From: Saccopteryx bilineata
Lineage: Eukaryota > Chordata > Mammalia > Chiroptera > Emballonuridae
NCBI RefSeq assembly: GCF_036850765.1
Contig: NC_089498.1
Span: 74,254,305 to 74,318,304 of the forward strand
Direction of reading: 5' to 3'
Length of the DNA: 64,000 nt
Under the pieces are notes generated by a model, which saw only the letters and a list, made by a program, of their open reading frames with translations, was not told where the DNA came from and ran no database searches. This document shows, in pieces, positions 48,503 through 58,910 of this stretch. The position numbers and the translations under genes were made by a program. Position 1 is the first letter of the stretch. Every line of letters begins with the position of its first letter.

Positions 48503-48700
48503 TAAAAATGAGAAGTACTTTGCAATATTGTTTGAAATAGTGAAAAAAGACCTCAAGGTATATGAATAGCCATTTCTTTGTGAGAAATGGTTGAGGAAGC
48601 ACTTGCAGATGCACAGCTGTATATTATACACATGTTAAACAGAATGGATTATGTAGAGTTCCACTATCTGGAAGGCAGTGTACGTACATACCACTAAATG

Positions 48701-49155
48701 TAGAAAGCGTGCTGCACGGCGGGTGTGAAACTCATCCCTCCTCGCAGGATGTGCAGCATCCCTTGTCCCTTCGTGGCAATAGAGTTTCACACCTGTCCTC
48801 CCCCCACCCCCTGCCCCAGTCATTGTCATGAAATAACAGAAAAACTTTAACATGTTTCCAAATATTCCATACTAAGAACCATGGCAATGGTGCCTGTTTG
48901 TTTCTTTTTAACAAACAATAGAAAGCCCCTAGCTGAGTAAGACTTTTGGACCTGGGACTGGGCAGGCGTGGAAGGGCCCAGAGCTGGTAGGGAAGGGAAG
49001 GGCGCGGGGATTTCTGTGCCCTTTCTCCATCTCTGTATGAGTTCACCTGGTAAATGAGCACACGCAGCTCTTGTCTTTACCAAAATTAAAAAAGAGAAAA
49101 ACCTTTTGAAAAAAAACTGATGAAAGAACAAAAAAGGGAAGGAAGGAAAGAAGAA
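48701..49155. other. Intergenic DNA with no recognised feature
   Basis: Nothing recognised, ending in a purine-rich lead-in to the GGAAA array. Confidence 0.4.
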
Positions 49156-49265
49156 GGAAAGGAAAGGAAAGGAAAGGAAAGGAAAGGAAAGGAAAGGAAA
49201 GGAAAGGAAAGGAAAGGAAAGGAAAGGAAAGGAAAGGAAAGGAAAGGAAAGGAAAGGAAAGGAAA
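49156..49265. repeat. Perfect (GGAAA)22 pentanucleotide microsatellite
   Basis: Twenty-two uninterrupted GGAAA units, with impure GGAAG/GGGA purine-rich flanks extending to about 49120-49330. One strand is all purine for about 200 bases. Long open frames through it (up to 229 codons on the minus strand) are products of the period-5 repeat, which has no stop in any frame, and are not genes. Confidence 0.98.
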
Positions 49266-49330
49266 GGGGGAGGGAGGAGGAAGGGAGGGAGGGAGGAAAG
49301 AAGGGGGTAATGGAGGAAGGGAGGAAGGAC

Positions 49331-50029
49331 CAGCTCTGGAGGCCGTGACCCCCAACCCCTAGCACAACGCAGAGCCCTCGGGGCAGCAATATGGAGGGCG
49401 AGCTGAGAGCAACACCTGCCAGCCACCTCCCTGGCCGCACAGGGCCGGCACCCTCCCTGCACCGCAGCCAGCCCTGGCTCACCACAGAGGCCCCTTTCTC
49501 TGCTGGCTGTTTGTGTTGGTCTCTGCTCACCTCCACGGGCAGCCTCTGGCCCCGCCAGGACAGGCTCCTGCCTGCTGTTGAAGCCTTGCTTTATGGACAC
49601 AAGGATTTGCCAGCCAGTGCACCAGGCAGACCCTTGAGAGCGGCTGCCTCTACACTCCTGCTACATCCTCACCCAACTCCCCAGACCCCCCAGTTCTGCC
49701 CAGCCCCGGGCTCAGGAGGGAACACACAGACCCTGTTCTTCCTCAACCTGTGACATAAATCACAGCTCCGTGGTCTGGGCCGCACAGCCAGGGCCTCGCA
49801 GGCTGCATCACCGCGTCCTTGATACCCTGCGGGCTGGAAGCTGTGCCCAGCGCCTCCCTGCGCTGGTCCTCACTGAGCCCCGGTGAGGCTGAGCCAGGAG
49901 CCAGTGGGCTGCACCGCAAAGCCACAGAGGAGGCAGTCCCGTTTCTCCTTTTTACAATGTTGCCTGTGTTTAAACACGCCCTGCCTTGTTTCAGCCACAG
50001 GACACATAAGATGCAACCGGCATAAATTA
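49331..50029. other. GC-rich intergenic DNA with no recognised feature
   Basis: Unique-looking and GC-rich; open frames on both strands overlap and lack protein features. Confidence 0.45.
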
Positions 50030-50240
50030 AGATGAGGACAAGATGTTCATAATGATTTTGCTACAGAAATTTTTAGTATAGTTTAAAACAATGAAATATT
50101 AGGAGTCATCCAACAACAGGATAACTGGTTAAGTAAGTTACAAAATAGTCACACAAGTGATTATGCAGCCATAAAAATTGAAATTACAGCTATAGAACCT
50201 AATTTATTTCTAATTACTTTATTTCTAGAACCTAATGTCA
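50030..50240 (+). repeat. Old LINE-1 3' fragment
   Basis: AACAGGATAACTGGTTAAGTA and GATTATGCAGCCATAAAAATTG are typical sense old-L1 3' text. Confidence 0.65.
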
Positions 50241-51239
50241 TATGACTAAGGGCATTTTTCTAGGAAGAAGTCTTTTGAGCTTCTTGAAAGGACTGTGGTC
50301 CTCAAGAATTTAAGAGTCTCTACCCCATAGAAAGGAATACAATGCATGACAAGAGACTTAGGCTTGTCCTGTAATAAACTATGTGTTACAATGTTTATAT
50401 TTATGCATAGTCTGGGAGACTCTGCCATAAAACCCAGTCTCCTTATCTCTGAGTAATAAAATTGTAATGAATGTTTGTTTGTTTTTCTACCAGCATGACT
50501 GTTTGCACAGTGTCTGGCAATCAAAGAAAAGACAAAAATGTGGTCAATTATTAATTCCTAGTATCCATAGAAGAAAATTAAGTGATCGCTTTTGGTGTTG
50601 GAGAGGGTAGAGTCCTCTGGAGAGGCAGGTGGCGTGGGGCGTATGTAATGGGTCCCCTTCTGCTCCCTGAGGATAGGTCACAAGACAGTCTTGATGTGCG
50701 GTTAGGGGGTCTGCAAATGTCAGATGGGCTGTCCAGGGACCCTGCAGCCCCCCTACTCTGACGGTCACATTCAGGAGAGAAGCTGAGTCCCTCCCAGTGG
50801 GGTGGGGTGAGATGGGGTCAGAGAGGATGAGGTCAGAGGAAAGGCAGGAACACATCCCAGAGAGCAGCCATTCATGATGACTTCCTGGCGCAAGGGGCAA
50901 ATGTTTGGGGGTTACTGAAACAGAACATACAGAAAGCCATTTACTGCACCCAAGGCAGAAGGTTCTCACTCACACTGCCAGGAGAGCAGGGCACTCTGCC
51001 AAGGGAGTGGGTATCACTAGCAGACAAGAGGCTCCAGTTGTCAACAATAAATAAATATTTAAATAGTAAGGAGTTCCTGACAGGCGCTAAGAGGTTCCCA
51101 GCACAGCAGAGGAGAGAGGGAGACAGCCAGGCTGCCAGTTCCTGCTGAGATTCTCCAGTTCAGGCAAACTGAAATTACAACAATCAATACCAATGGCAAT
51201 AACACCACAACGGTAACAAAAATGATATGCTATGACAGT
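50241..51239. other. Intergenic DNA with no recognised feature
   Basis: The 141-codon minus frame at 50544-50969 has no recognisable features. Nothing else supportable. Confidence 0.45.
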
Positions 51240-51830
51240 TGTTGCAAACCCAACAATACGCTTATCTATTGCTGAGTAACAAATCACCCCCAAATTCAGT
51301 GGCTTAAAGCAACAACAATTATTTTATTTTCTCTTGTGATTTCTGTGGGCCAGGAAATCGAGGACAGGCTCAGGTGAGCTGTACTGGCTTATGTGATCAT
51401 AGTCAGATGGAGCCTGGTGTTGGTGCATCATTGACTAGGGTGGCCAAAAGATGGCTGAGCATCTCTCTCGCTTCCCTGGTGATAGTTTGGGCTTCCTAAC
51501 AGCATGGTAAATTCTGGATGGTAAGCCTACTTACCTGGCAGCTCAGTCTAAGCCTGAGTGTTTTAGCTAACCAGGCAGAAGCTGCATCATGTTTCGTGGG
51601 CCACTGTGGGAAGACATCGGTGTTACTTCTGTTGCATTCTATTGGCTATGACCATGCCACAGGTCCATCAGCTTCAAGGACAGAGGATGCAGACTTCATC
51701 TCTCAATGGGAGAAGTGTCAAGGTCACTCGACAGCATATAGATTGGGAAATATTGTTGCAACTGTCTTTGGAAGACATAACCTTCCACACAGTCATCACT
51801 AATATGTAGAGCAGGCAAGACAACTGAGGC
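51240..51830. mobile_element. Old LTR-like repeat, family not assigned
   Basis: CTTATCTATTGCTGAGTAAC, AAATCACCCCCAAATTCAG, TGGCTTAAAGCAACAACAATT and GTTGCATTCTATTGGCTATG are phrases of a common old mammalian LTR/MER-type repeat that I cannot name. No coding content. Confidence 0.55.
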
Positions 51831-51999
51831 AGATGGAAGCCCTCTGACCATCAACCCTTATACATTTGACATTGACACCCATGGACTACCTTGTCTATAC
51901 AAAATCCAGTCACTTCATGCTTCATTCACTTAACCTACAAACACTTTGAGCTATGATGGCACAGGGGCTCTGAGTGTCAGTCAAAAGATGACAGTGGCC
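51831..51999. other. Short unassigned spacer
   Basis: Nothing recognised. Confidence 0.35.
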
Positions 52000-52335
52000 A
52001 TCTTTGTCTGAGTTTTGGGAAATTCTTTGAATACACTGTTGAGTATTACCCATGAACAAGAGGGACTCTCATCCACCTGAGTTGGATGGTGATTGGTCTT
52101 GAGCCAGTTGGCCATGAGTTCTCTTGTGAAACAAAAGAACAACAGAACAAAATAAGAGAACGTGTACTACTACAGTATTTTTGGATGAATGACACCATGT
52201 CTGAGATATGCTTTGAAATATTCCAGCAAACAAACAAAAAGTACATATTGGGAGGATTGTTGAAGCACGAAGGTTTATTATTCTAACTACTCTGTGTTTG
52301 TGAGTGTTTGAACATTTCCATAATAAAAAAGTAAA
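52000..52335 (+). repeat. Old LINE-1 3' end
   Basis: GTGTTTGAACATTTCCATAA followed by TAAAAAAGTAAAC is a usual old-L1 3' terminus. Upstream text to 52000 is diverged. Confidence 0.5.
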
Positions 52336-53401
52336 CAAATATATTAAATATTGAAAATGCTGTACATTGGTAAGTTTTGCATCTAACAGTCAAACTGTGA
52401 TTAGGTGTAATTTTTAGTTCCTGGAACTACCCTGCCCCATAACTATTATATACTCATCTTGTGATTTTTATAAGGATTATCAGGGCCAGGTTTATACAAA
52501 AGTCAGTAACCATCTGTAGTTAATTCCATTGTGCAAACAATGCAGAATTTCCCTTGCAAGAAAAGTATGTTTTATATGTACAATCCCAATCCTTGATATC
52601 AGAGCTCCTGTAACAATGAGGACGTGGTCACAGAAATAGCAGAGGTTGGCAGTAGGGGCAGGACTATTTTATATGGTTAAAAAAATTTTTTTGCCATTGC
52701 ATGTGTCAATTTTTTAAGTTAGTCGATTTATTTAGACTAAAGGAAAGTTGTTAAACAAGCACTATTGGCTGTTCCTCTGTCTTTCCTGTAATATACCTTT
52801 GCTGCTTTTGAACTTGTTTTGTCGGCCAAGGGATCAGGTATCACTATCAAACAAGAGGTACAGGCATCAAAAATTGTGATAATAATGGAAAAGTAAATTT
52901 AAATGCAATGACCTCTGGCCATTAGTTTAACACCGCCTTCCCCCACCCCCCACATACACGTGCTGCTTCCCTTCACCACCTCTGACTTGAAAAACCTTGT
53001 TGGATTTCCATTTCTGGGTATCTCCCTGGCGTGAATGGAAGAGGCCTGCCTAACACAATGACTGGCACGCCATCTGGTGGCAACTGGTGGAAGTAAGTGC
53101 ACAGATCTTGTTCTTTTCTGAGTTCGCAGGAGTCAAATTTGAGCTTCCTCTAGAGGTCACAAACTGGTACTCCACAGGCTAAACCTGGATTCCAGATGTA
53201 CTATGAATATAGAGATGTACAGATCATAATGTTTAAAAATATTTTGAATTGGGGGGGAGTGGAGGGAGGACAGTAAAGAGGAACAAATATATGGTGACAG
53301 AAAATGATTTGACTTTGGGTGAAGGGCACACAACACAATCAACAGTTCAAATGCTAGAGAAATGTTTACTTGAAACCTATGTACTTTTATTGACCAATGT
53401 T
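52336..53401. other. Intergenic DNA with no recognised feature
   Basis: Nothing supportable as a gene; AT-rich and possibly old repeat in part. Confidence 0.4.
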
Positions 53402-53415
53402 ACCCCTTTAAATTT

Positions 53416-53737
53416 TTTTTGTGTGTGACAAAGAGAGAGACAGAGAGAGGGACAGATAGGGACAGACAGACAGGAAGGGAGAGAGATGAGAAGCATCAAT
53501 TCTTCATTGCAGTTCCTTAGTTTCCTTAGTTGCTCAGTGATTGCTTTCTCATATGTGCCTTGACCGTGGGGCTACAGCAGACCAAGTGACCCCTTGCTCA
53601 AGCCAGCGACCTTGGGCTCAAGCTGGTGAGCCTTGCTCAAACCAGATGAGCCCGCGCTCAAGCTGGTGACCTTGGGGTTTCAAACCTGGGTTTTTTGCAT
53701 CCCAGACCGACACTCTATCCACTGCTCCACTGCCTGC
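53416..53737 (-). mobile_element. Bat tRNA-derived SINE, AGGTCGCTGGCTTGAG subtype, with 14-bp target duplication
   Basis: ACCCCTTTAAATTT at 53402-53415 and 53738-53751 flanks it exactly. The minus strand reads CAGGCAGTGGAGCAGTGG, GGTTTGAAACCCCAAGGTC, repeated CTTGAG units, GAAAGCAATCACTGAGCAAC and a GTCTGTC-rich tail. Confidence 0.95.
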
Positions 53738-53937
53738 ACCCCTTTAAATTTAATTTTCTAAATAAAATTTTTTTTAAAATTTTAATATGTTGTCAACATT
53801 TAAAAATCTGGATGTTTTACATAAAAAATGGCTTCTTTTGAAGACCAGATCTGATGATGATGGGGGTTGAGGTATGTCTGACCTCTGCTGTGGCCACTTT
53901 TGTTTGTGTTCAGTTTGTCCTACACAGGATCCCTGCA

Positions 53938-54364
53938 GTGTGTTGAGTAATGTCTCCCAAATATTCTTGTCCTCCCTGAAATTCAGAATGTGGCCTTATT
54001 TGGAAATAAGGTCTTGGGGATTGTAATAAGGTAGGGGTCTTGAGTTAAAATCATCCTGATTTAAGTGGGTCCTAAATCCAATGACTGATATCCTTGTAAG
54101 AAGAGGAGGGGCCCAGAGAGACAAAGAGGAGCGTATCATGTGAAAACAGAGACAGAGTGTAGTGATGTGTCTACAAGCCAAAGAATGCTGACAATGACCA
54201 AAAAATAGGAGAAAGATCTGGAACAAATTCTCCCTCAGAGCCTCCAGAACTAACTAACCCCACTGACATTTTAATTTTAGACTTTTGGTCTCCAGAATTA
54301 TGGGAAATAAATTTCTGTTAAACTACCCAATTAATTTCTTACAGCAGCCCTAGGAGACTAATAA
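53938..54364 (+). mobile_element. MaLR-type LTR (ERVL-MaLR, MLT1/MST-like)
   Basis: GAATGTGGCCTTATTTGGAAA, GGTCCTAAATCCAATGACTG, ATCCTTGTAAGAAGAGGAG, AATTATGGGAAATAAATTTC and AGCCCTAGGAGACTAATA give the sense LTR order, including its AATAAA. It is in opposite orientation to the LTR at 36607-37044. A solo LTR; no retroviral genes remain. Confidence 0.85.
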
Positions 54365-54879
54365 TATCCAAGAAGTCCTCACCTTTCTACGACATCCTGA
54401 AGTCCCAGGGATGGAGAGCTCACTACCTGCCATGTGTATGATGGACTAACTGATGGAAAGTGCTTTCTGCTAAACCAATAGGAAATACAAACAACAGAAA
54501 ATCAGGGGGAGTCTATAAAGAGCAGAAGAAACCCTGCTGGTTGTGGAATCAGGAAAGGCTTCCTAGAGGAGGTGGCACTTAAAACTGGGCCTTAAAGATG
54601 AATATGATCAAAACAAGGACAAAACAAGGACACATAGGTGTGGTGGTAGGCATGTTCCATGTGACAGACAGAGTGGTGAAATGCCCCAAAGCAGTAAAGT
54701 GTGGGCCATATAATCACTTATTTATCCTCTCTATGAGTAAGGGGCTTAGCCGAAATGGAGGTGTGTGGCTGGGTGTGAGCAGTAGGTTGGAATTAATAGT
54801 GAAGAGTCTAAATCTTTAAAAATCCTGGGTTCTTAAGCATGCTAAGTAGAGTATGTGACATTTATCCACATCCTTGTGT
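54365..54879. other. Intergenic DNA, possibly old repeat
   Basis: GGAAAGGCTTCCTAGAGGAG and GGTGGCACTTAAAACTGGGCC echo text at 7745 and 56700-57060. No family assigned. Confidence 0.4.
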
Positions 54880-55400
54880 TTTTTCTTCCATCTAAACTAT
54901 TCCATTCTCCTCTTGTATAGAGAACTATTGGTTTTGTATCTTTCCAGAAAGCTTCTTTATCCCTCCTCTGGTAACAGATCCATGTGCTTGCTGGCTACAA
55001 GGATGGTCATGTGATCCCAGTTGGCCAATCACAGCACTTGATCCACCTGACGGCAGTCATGGATCCAATCGGAGTCCTTCCCTGGGACTGATATATGGAC
55101 TCCTGAGCAAGCAGCTCTCACTCTGCTGGAGCAGCTGTTTCCTGTCACATGGAGAAGTTCCATCAGGAATCAGAGAAAATGGGGCCAACAGGTAAAAAGA
55201 AACAGAGTATAGAGCAGAGATGAGAGATGGCAAGCATATGTAGAACCTCGGGGCAGTAACCTCACAGTTGCCATCCCTGAGGCCTAATTCCTAGACTTTT
55301 TCCTTCTTCTCCCATTATAGGGGCCAATAAATTCCTTCTCTGTCCAGGTCAGGCTGAGTTGGGTTTCTGTCACTTGCAACCAAAGGGTCCTGGATGATAT
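54880..55400 (+). mobile_element. Old LTR-like repeat with AATAAA, family tentative
   Basis: GATCCCAGTTGGCCAATCAC, GGGGCCAATAAATTCCTTC, GAGTTGGGTTTCTGTCACTTG and CAACCAAAGGGTCCTGGATG resemble the U3-R-U5 order of an ERVL-type LTR (promoter-like CCAAT, then AATAAA, then a terminal segment). Confidence 0.5.
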
Positions 55401-55693
55401 GGTCCTGTTTCCAGGACCCTCCCCCTGCTGACCAAGCAGCCACTGAGAACAAAAGAGGATGGTGCCCATCCAGGCCAGCAACCCTCCCTCCAGTTCAGAA
55501 AGGCCCCTGTCACTTCCTGGTGAGCATGGGAGCATTTGGTGCTGTTAGCGTGAAAAAGCACAGGGGTATGAATCCAAGTAAAATACAGATAAGGAGAGAG
55601 AGGACAAATGGTGGCCACTCTATGATATTTCTGCCCCAAAAGATGCACACATCCACCCTTCCAAAGTCATTCCTTTGATTAAGGTTCCTTTTT
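55401..55693. other. Short unassigned spacer
   Basis: Nothing recognised. Confidence 0.35.
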
Positions 55694-55922
55694 GCTTTTT
55701 ATTTTCTTTTTTCTTCTTTTCCAAGTGAGAGGAGGGCAGATAGACTCCCACATATGTCCCGACCAGAATCCACCTGGTGGCCCCCATAGAGGGCTGATGC
55801 TGGGCCCATCTGGGGCTCATGCTCGCTACTGGGCTACTGTGAGCACCTGAGATGGAAGATCCACCCTGAGCACCCAGGGCCAACACACTTGAAACAACCA
55901 AGCCATGGCTGCAGGAAAGGAG

Positions 55923-55978
<56 letters not shown>

Positions 55979-56094
55979 AGGGGGAGGGGTAGAGAAGCAG
56001 ATGGTTGTTTCTCCTTTGTGCCCTGACCAGGAATCGAACCCAGAATGTCCACATGCCAGGCCAACACTCTACCAGTAAGCCAACTGGCCAAGGC
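55694..56094 (-). mobile_element. Bat tRNA-derived SINE, older copy with a GA-rich middle
   Basis: On the minus strand: GGCCTTGGCCAGTTGGCTTAC, GGGTTCGATTCCTGG, a CT-rich tract (GA here, 55920-55980), CCATGGCTTGGTTG, then a diverged 3' part and A-rich tail. A weak duplication AAGGTTCC / AAGACTCC flanks it. It is the most diverged member of the GGCCGGTTGGCTCAG group here. Confidence 0.88.
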
Positions 56095-56348
56095 CAAGAC
56101 TCCCTTTGAAACACTGTAAATATCAGCTAGGAGAGCAGTGCAGCAAGCAGAAAGTAGGCCAACTTGCCAAAATCAATATGCCTTAAATGATGAACCAATT
56201 TACAAAATTAGCAAAGTTACCAAATACTTATTTCTTTTAGCCAAATATAAATTTTCCAGCAATTTTTATCAAATGTAGACATTCTGGTTTTCAAAAGAAA
56301 CAGTTGAGATATGTTGGTTTGGAAGCAATTTGCAGAAAGGTTCTACAG

Positions 56349-56460
56349 CAGCGGTTCTCAACCTGTGGGTCACGACCCCGGCAGGGGTCGAACGACCAAA
56401 ACACAGGCGTCGCCTAAAGCCATTGGAAAATGGTCGCGACCCACAGGTTGAGAACTGCTG
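56349..56460 (+). mobile_element. 112-bp non-autonomous hAT element (MITE) with exact 8-bp target duplication
   Basis: It starts CAGCGGTTCTCAACCTGTGG and its reverse complement starts CAGCAGTTCTCAACCTGTGG. The terminal inverted repeats run about 29 bases with two mismatches. TTCTACAG flanks it exactly at 56341-56348 and 56461-56468. It has no coding capacity and depends on a hAT transposase in trans. Confidence 0.97.
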
Positions 56461-56468
56461 TTCTACAG

Positions 56469-57140
56469 GAAAGGGTAAAATTGTTCAAGTAACTTAAGAG
56501 AAATGATCTTTAATGGTGATAAATAGCACCAGGAGTGATAATAAATATTTAAGACAAGGGGGATGTCAGGGCTTGATTGGGACAAGATACCAGGATTTAC
56601 AGATGTGAAAAGACATGACCTGCACTCTCAAGGAAATCCAGCAGGGAAACCCCTGTCCTAGGACACAGGCCTACACAAGGCCAGTGAGGAACAGAGGTAG
56701 CTTGGTTCTCTCTGCTGGAGGAGTGGAAAAGAGACATAACGTTTGGGCTGGGTTTCTAAGGATGTTGTAGGAGTTCACCAGGTAAAGAAGGAGAATGGAA
56801 AGCTTTTCAGGTTGCGACACAGCCTAGGCTAAATCTCTGAGACTCAGGAGGTGGCGAGGAAACAGAAGATGCCGGTAAGGAGTGTAGGGGCCAAATCACT
56901 AGTCTTCTAAAAAGCCAGTCAAAAGGAACTTGACTTTCACCCTGTGGGTAATAGGGAGCCACTGAGGGTTATATATAGAGGAAGGACATTGCCCTTTCTC
57001 CATGACAGTTGTGACAAAGATGGACCAGAGGTGCTAGAAAGGAGGAGGCTAGAAGACTAATTCAGACCTTAACGAGGCTGGATTGGAATTCATACCTTCA
57101 ACAGGTGGTTGCTGACCGTCCCCTGGCTAGAGGCAGCAGG
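56469..57140. repeat. Old interspersed repeat, family not assigned
   Basis: AATAGGGAGCCACTGAGGGTT, TCACCCTGTGGGTAATAGG and GGGGCCAAATCACTAGTC are phrases I associate with an old mammalian dispersed repeat. Heavily mutated, no frame. Confidence 0.45.
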
Positions 57141-57329
57141 TAGAGGTTGGGTGAAGAAGAGGGAGGCAGAGGGAGAGCAGCACTCCAGACAGAGGGGACA
57201 GAATGTGGAGGTCCTAGAGGGGGAAAGATTTAGGGGTTTTTTCAGGCACAGAAGGAAGAGCAGTGTGGCTAGTGTCTCATGACTGTGAGGGTGGGAGAGG
57301 CTGCAATTGAGGCTGCAGTGGAGCGGGGA
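57141..57329. other. Short unassigned spacer
   Basis: Nothing recognised. Confidence 0.35.
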
Positions 57330-57520
57330 CCAGCCCTGCAGGACGTTGCTCTACCACATTTATCTCTGTCCTTCAAGGCCCAGCGCAAACACCACCTCTG
57401 CCAGGAAGCCTCCCGACCACTGGTCGTCACATTTGTCTCCCTTCTCAGCCCCTTGCCATTGTTACCGGGATGACTGCTGGAGCGGTTTCTAGCCCAGAGT
57501 GTTTGTTGAGCAAATGGCTG
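57330..57520 (+). repeat. L2 3' region
   Basis: TTCAAGGCCCAGCGCAAACAC, CACCTCTGCCAGGAAGCCTC and GTTTGTTGAGCAAATGG follow the L2 ORF-end to 3' end order. Confidence 0.65.
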
Positions 57521-57876
57521 TATAACAGAGGGGGAAATGTGGGGTGAGGGAAGCAGTGCAGAGGGAGGGAGATAGCTGGTGGCCCAAGGAGAGCAGGTCA
57601 GCCTGGGCAGTAGAAAGATGGTGTTCTTCTGACTTCAGGTGACAACAATTCAGTGAGCACACAACCAGCAGTTTTTAAGAAACTAAATAGAATTAAAATA
57701 TTAGAACCAGACTGCATAGTAAGGGTTAGTATTTCTTCATGAAGCTTTGTCCTAGTTACACATTTCACAAGGTAAAATCTACTTCTTTCTGTGGCAAAAA
57801 AAAAAAAGCTTGAGACCCTCAGAATTCAGATATAGATTTGGCTTTTGTATCAGAGACAAAAATAACAATGACTTTT
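57521..57876. other. Unassigned spacer
   Basis: Nothing recognised; an A11-type run at 57797-57808. Confidence 0.35.
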
Positions 57877-57892
57877 AAAAAATTAATATCTA

Positions 57893-58279
57893 GGTCCTGG
57901 CCGGTTGGCTCAGCGGTAGAGCGTCGGCCTGGCGTGCAGGGGACCCGGGTTCAATTCCCGGCCAGGGCACATAGGAGAAGCGCCCATTTGCTTCTCCAGT
58001 CCCCTCCCTCCTTCCTCTCTGTCTCTCTCTTCCCCTCCCGCAGCCAAGGCTCCATTGAAGCAAAGATGGCCCGGGCGCTGGGGATGGCTCCTTGGCCTCT
58101 GCCCCAGGCACTAGAGTGGCTCTGGTCATGGCAGAGCGACACCCCGGAGGGGCAGAGCATTGCCCCCTGGTGGGCAGAGCGTCGCCCCTGGTGGGTGTGC
58201 CAGGTGGATCCCAGTCGGGCACATGCGGGAGTCTGTCTGACTGTCTCTCCCTGTTTCCAGCTTCAGAAAAATATATTAA
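57893..58279 (+). mobile_element. Bat tRNA-derived SINE, best-preserved plus-strand copy, with 16-bp target duplication
   Basis: AAAAAATTAATATCTA at 57877-57892 and 58280-58295 flanks it exactly. The first 75 bases fold as a tRNA: the acceptor pair CCTGGCC/GGCCAGG, D-arm GGCTCAGCGGTAGAGC (A box) and T-arm CCGGGTTCAATTCCCGG (B box). The tRNA-unrelated body runs through CCATTGAAGCAAAGATGG, tandem GGGGCAGAGC-type units and TTTCCAGCTTCAGAAAAAT. The RNA polymerase III promoter looks intact. Confidence 0.97.
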
Positions 58280-58295
58280 AAAAAATTAATATCTA

Positions 58296-58814
58296 TGTCT
58301 TTCTCCAAAACAGTCTCAGGCCCGGGCAGCCCCACTGACCCTGATTCCAGGGTGTGTGAGGTCCAGGCTACTTCACAGACAAAATGGAGCAAGCTTTGCT
58401 CTGGCCAGTGGGAGGAGCCAGAGGGCAGGGGAGGGCACTGCCTCTTCTCTTGAAGGCCACAACCAGTGAGTGGTGTCAATTATTTCTGCCCCCATCCTAC
58501 TGTTCACCAGGGAATCACCCAGCCATGTGGAGCTGCAAGGCAGCTGCGAAGTATGGCCTTTGTCTGGGCAGCTGTGTGCCCAGCTGGAAACGGGGGAGTT
58601 CTGTAACTATAGGAGGGGAGGGTGAAGGAGTCCTCTCGCAGCTTCTGCTCCAGCCTGTGTTTGAGGCACTGCTGCAGACCATGGGCCCTGGGATCTGTTG
58701 CCTGGGCACACAGGCCCTGGAACCCACATGCCCAGCCTTCCTCCCTGGGGCAGGAAGGCCCTCCTCCGCATGGTGTGTCTTCTCTCTGGACACCTATGGC
58801 TCTCATTAACTGCC
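58296..58814. other. Intergenic DNA with no recognised feature
   Basis: Overlapping frames of about 100-140 codons lack protein features. Confidence 0.4.
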
Positions 58815-58910
58815 CATACCTTTAGGCTCCGTGAGGAGTAAATGAGATGACCCAGGTGGGTGCTGCCTATAGCTCAGGGTCTGGTACAGAGTAAACCCTC
58901 AGTGCACGAG
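58815..58910 (+). repeat. MIR SINE fragment
   Basis: GTGAGGAGTAAATGAGATGAC and CTCAGGGTCTGGTACAGAGTA give sense MIR 3' text. Confidence 0.6.

Larger units (their letters stand above)
47640..48700 (+). mobile_element. Old LINE-1 3' region interrupted by two abutting SINEs
   Basis: GAAAATTAAAGCAACAATGAG, TTCCTATAGGAATAGAAGTAC before the SINEs and GCAATATTGTTTGAAATAGTG, AGCACTTGCAGATGCACAG after them follow old-L1 3' order in sense orientation. Confidence 0.7.

Noticed and set aside
49043..49600. 185- and 229-codon minus frames and an 80-codon plus frame across the GGAAA array
   Set aside because: A stop-free five-base repeat keeps all frames open and yields monotonous Ser-Phe-Pro-Phe-Leu or Lys-Gly-Lys-Glu-Arg repeats; not protein-coding.
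57895..57970. A tRNA gene
   Set aside because: The tRNA-like fold is the head of a SINE, continued by a SINE body and flanked by a target duplication.
57838..58338. 166-codon plus frame and 110-codon minus frame
   Set aside because: They are translations of the SINE at 57893-58279; the same peptide recurs at other SINE copies.
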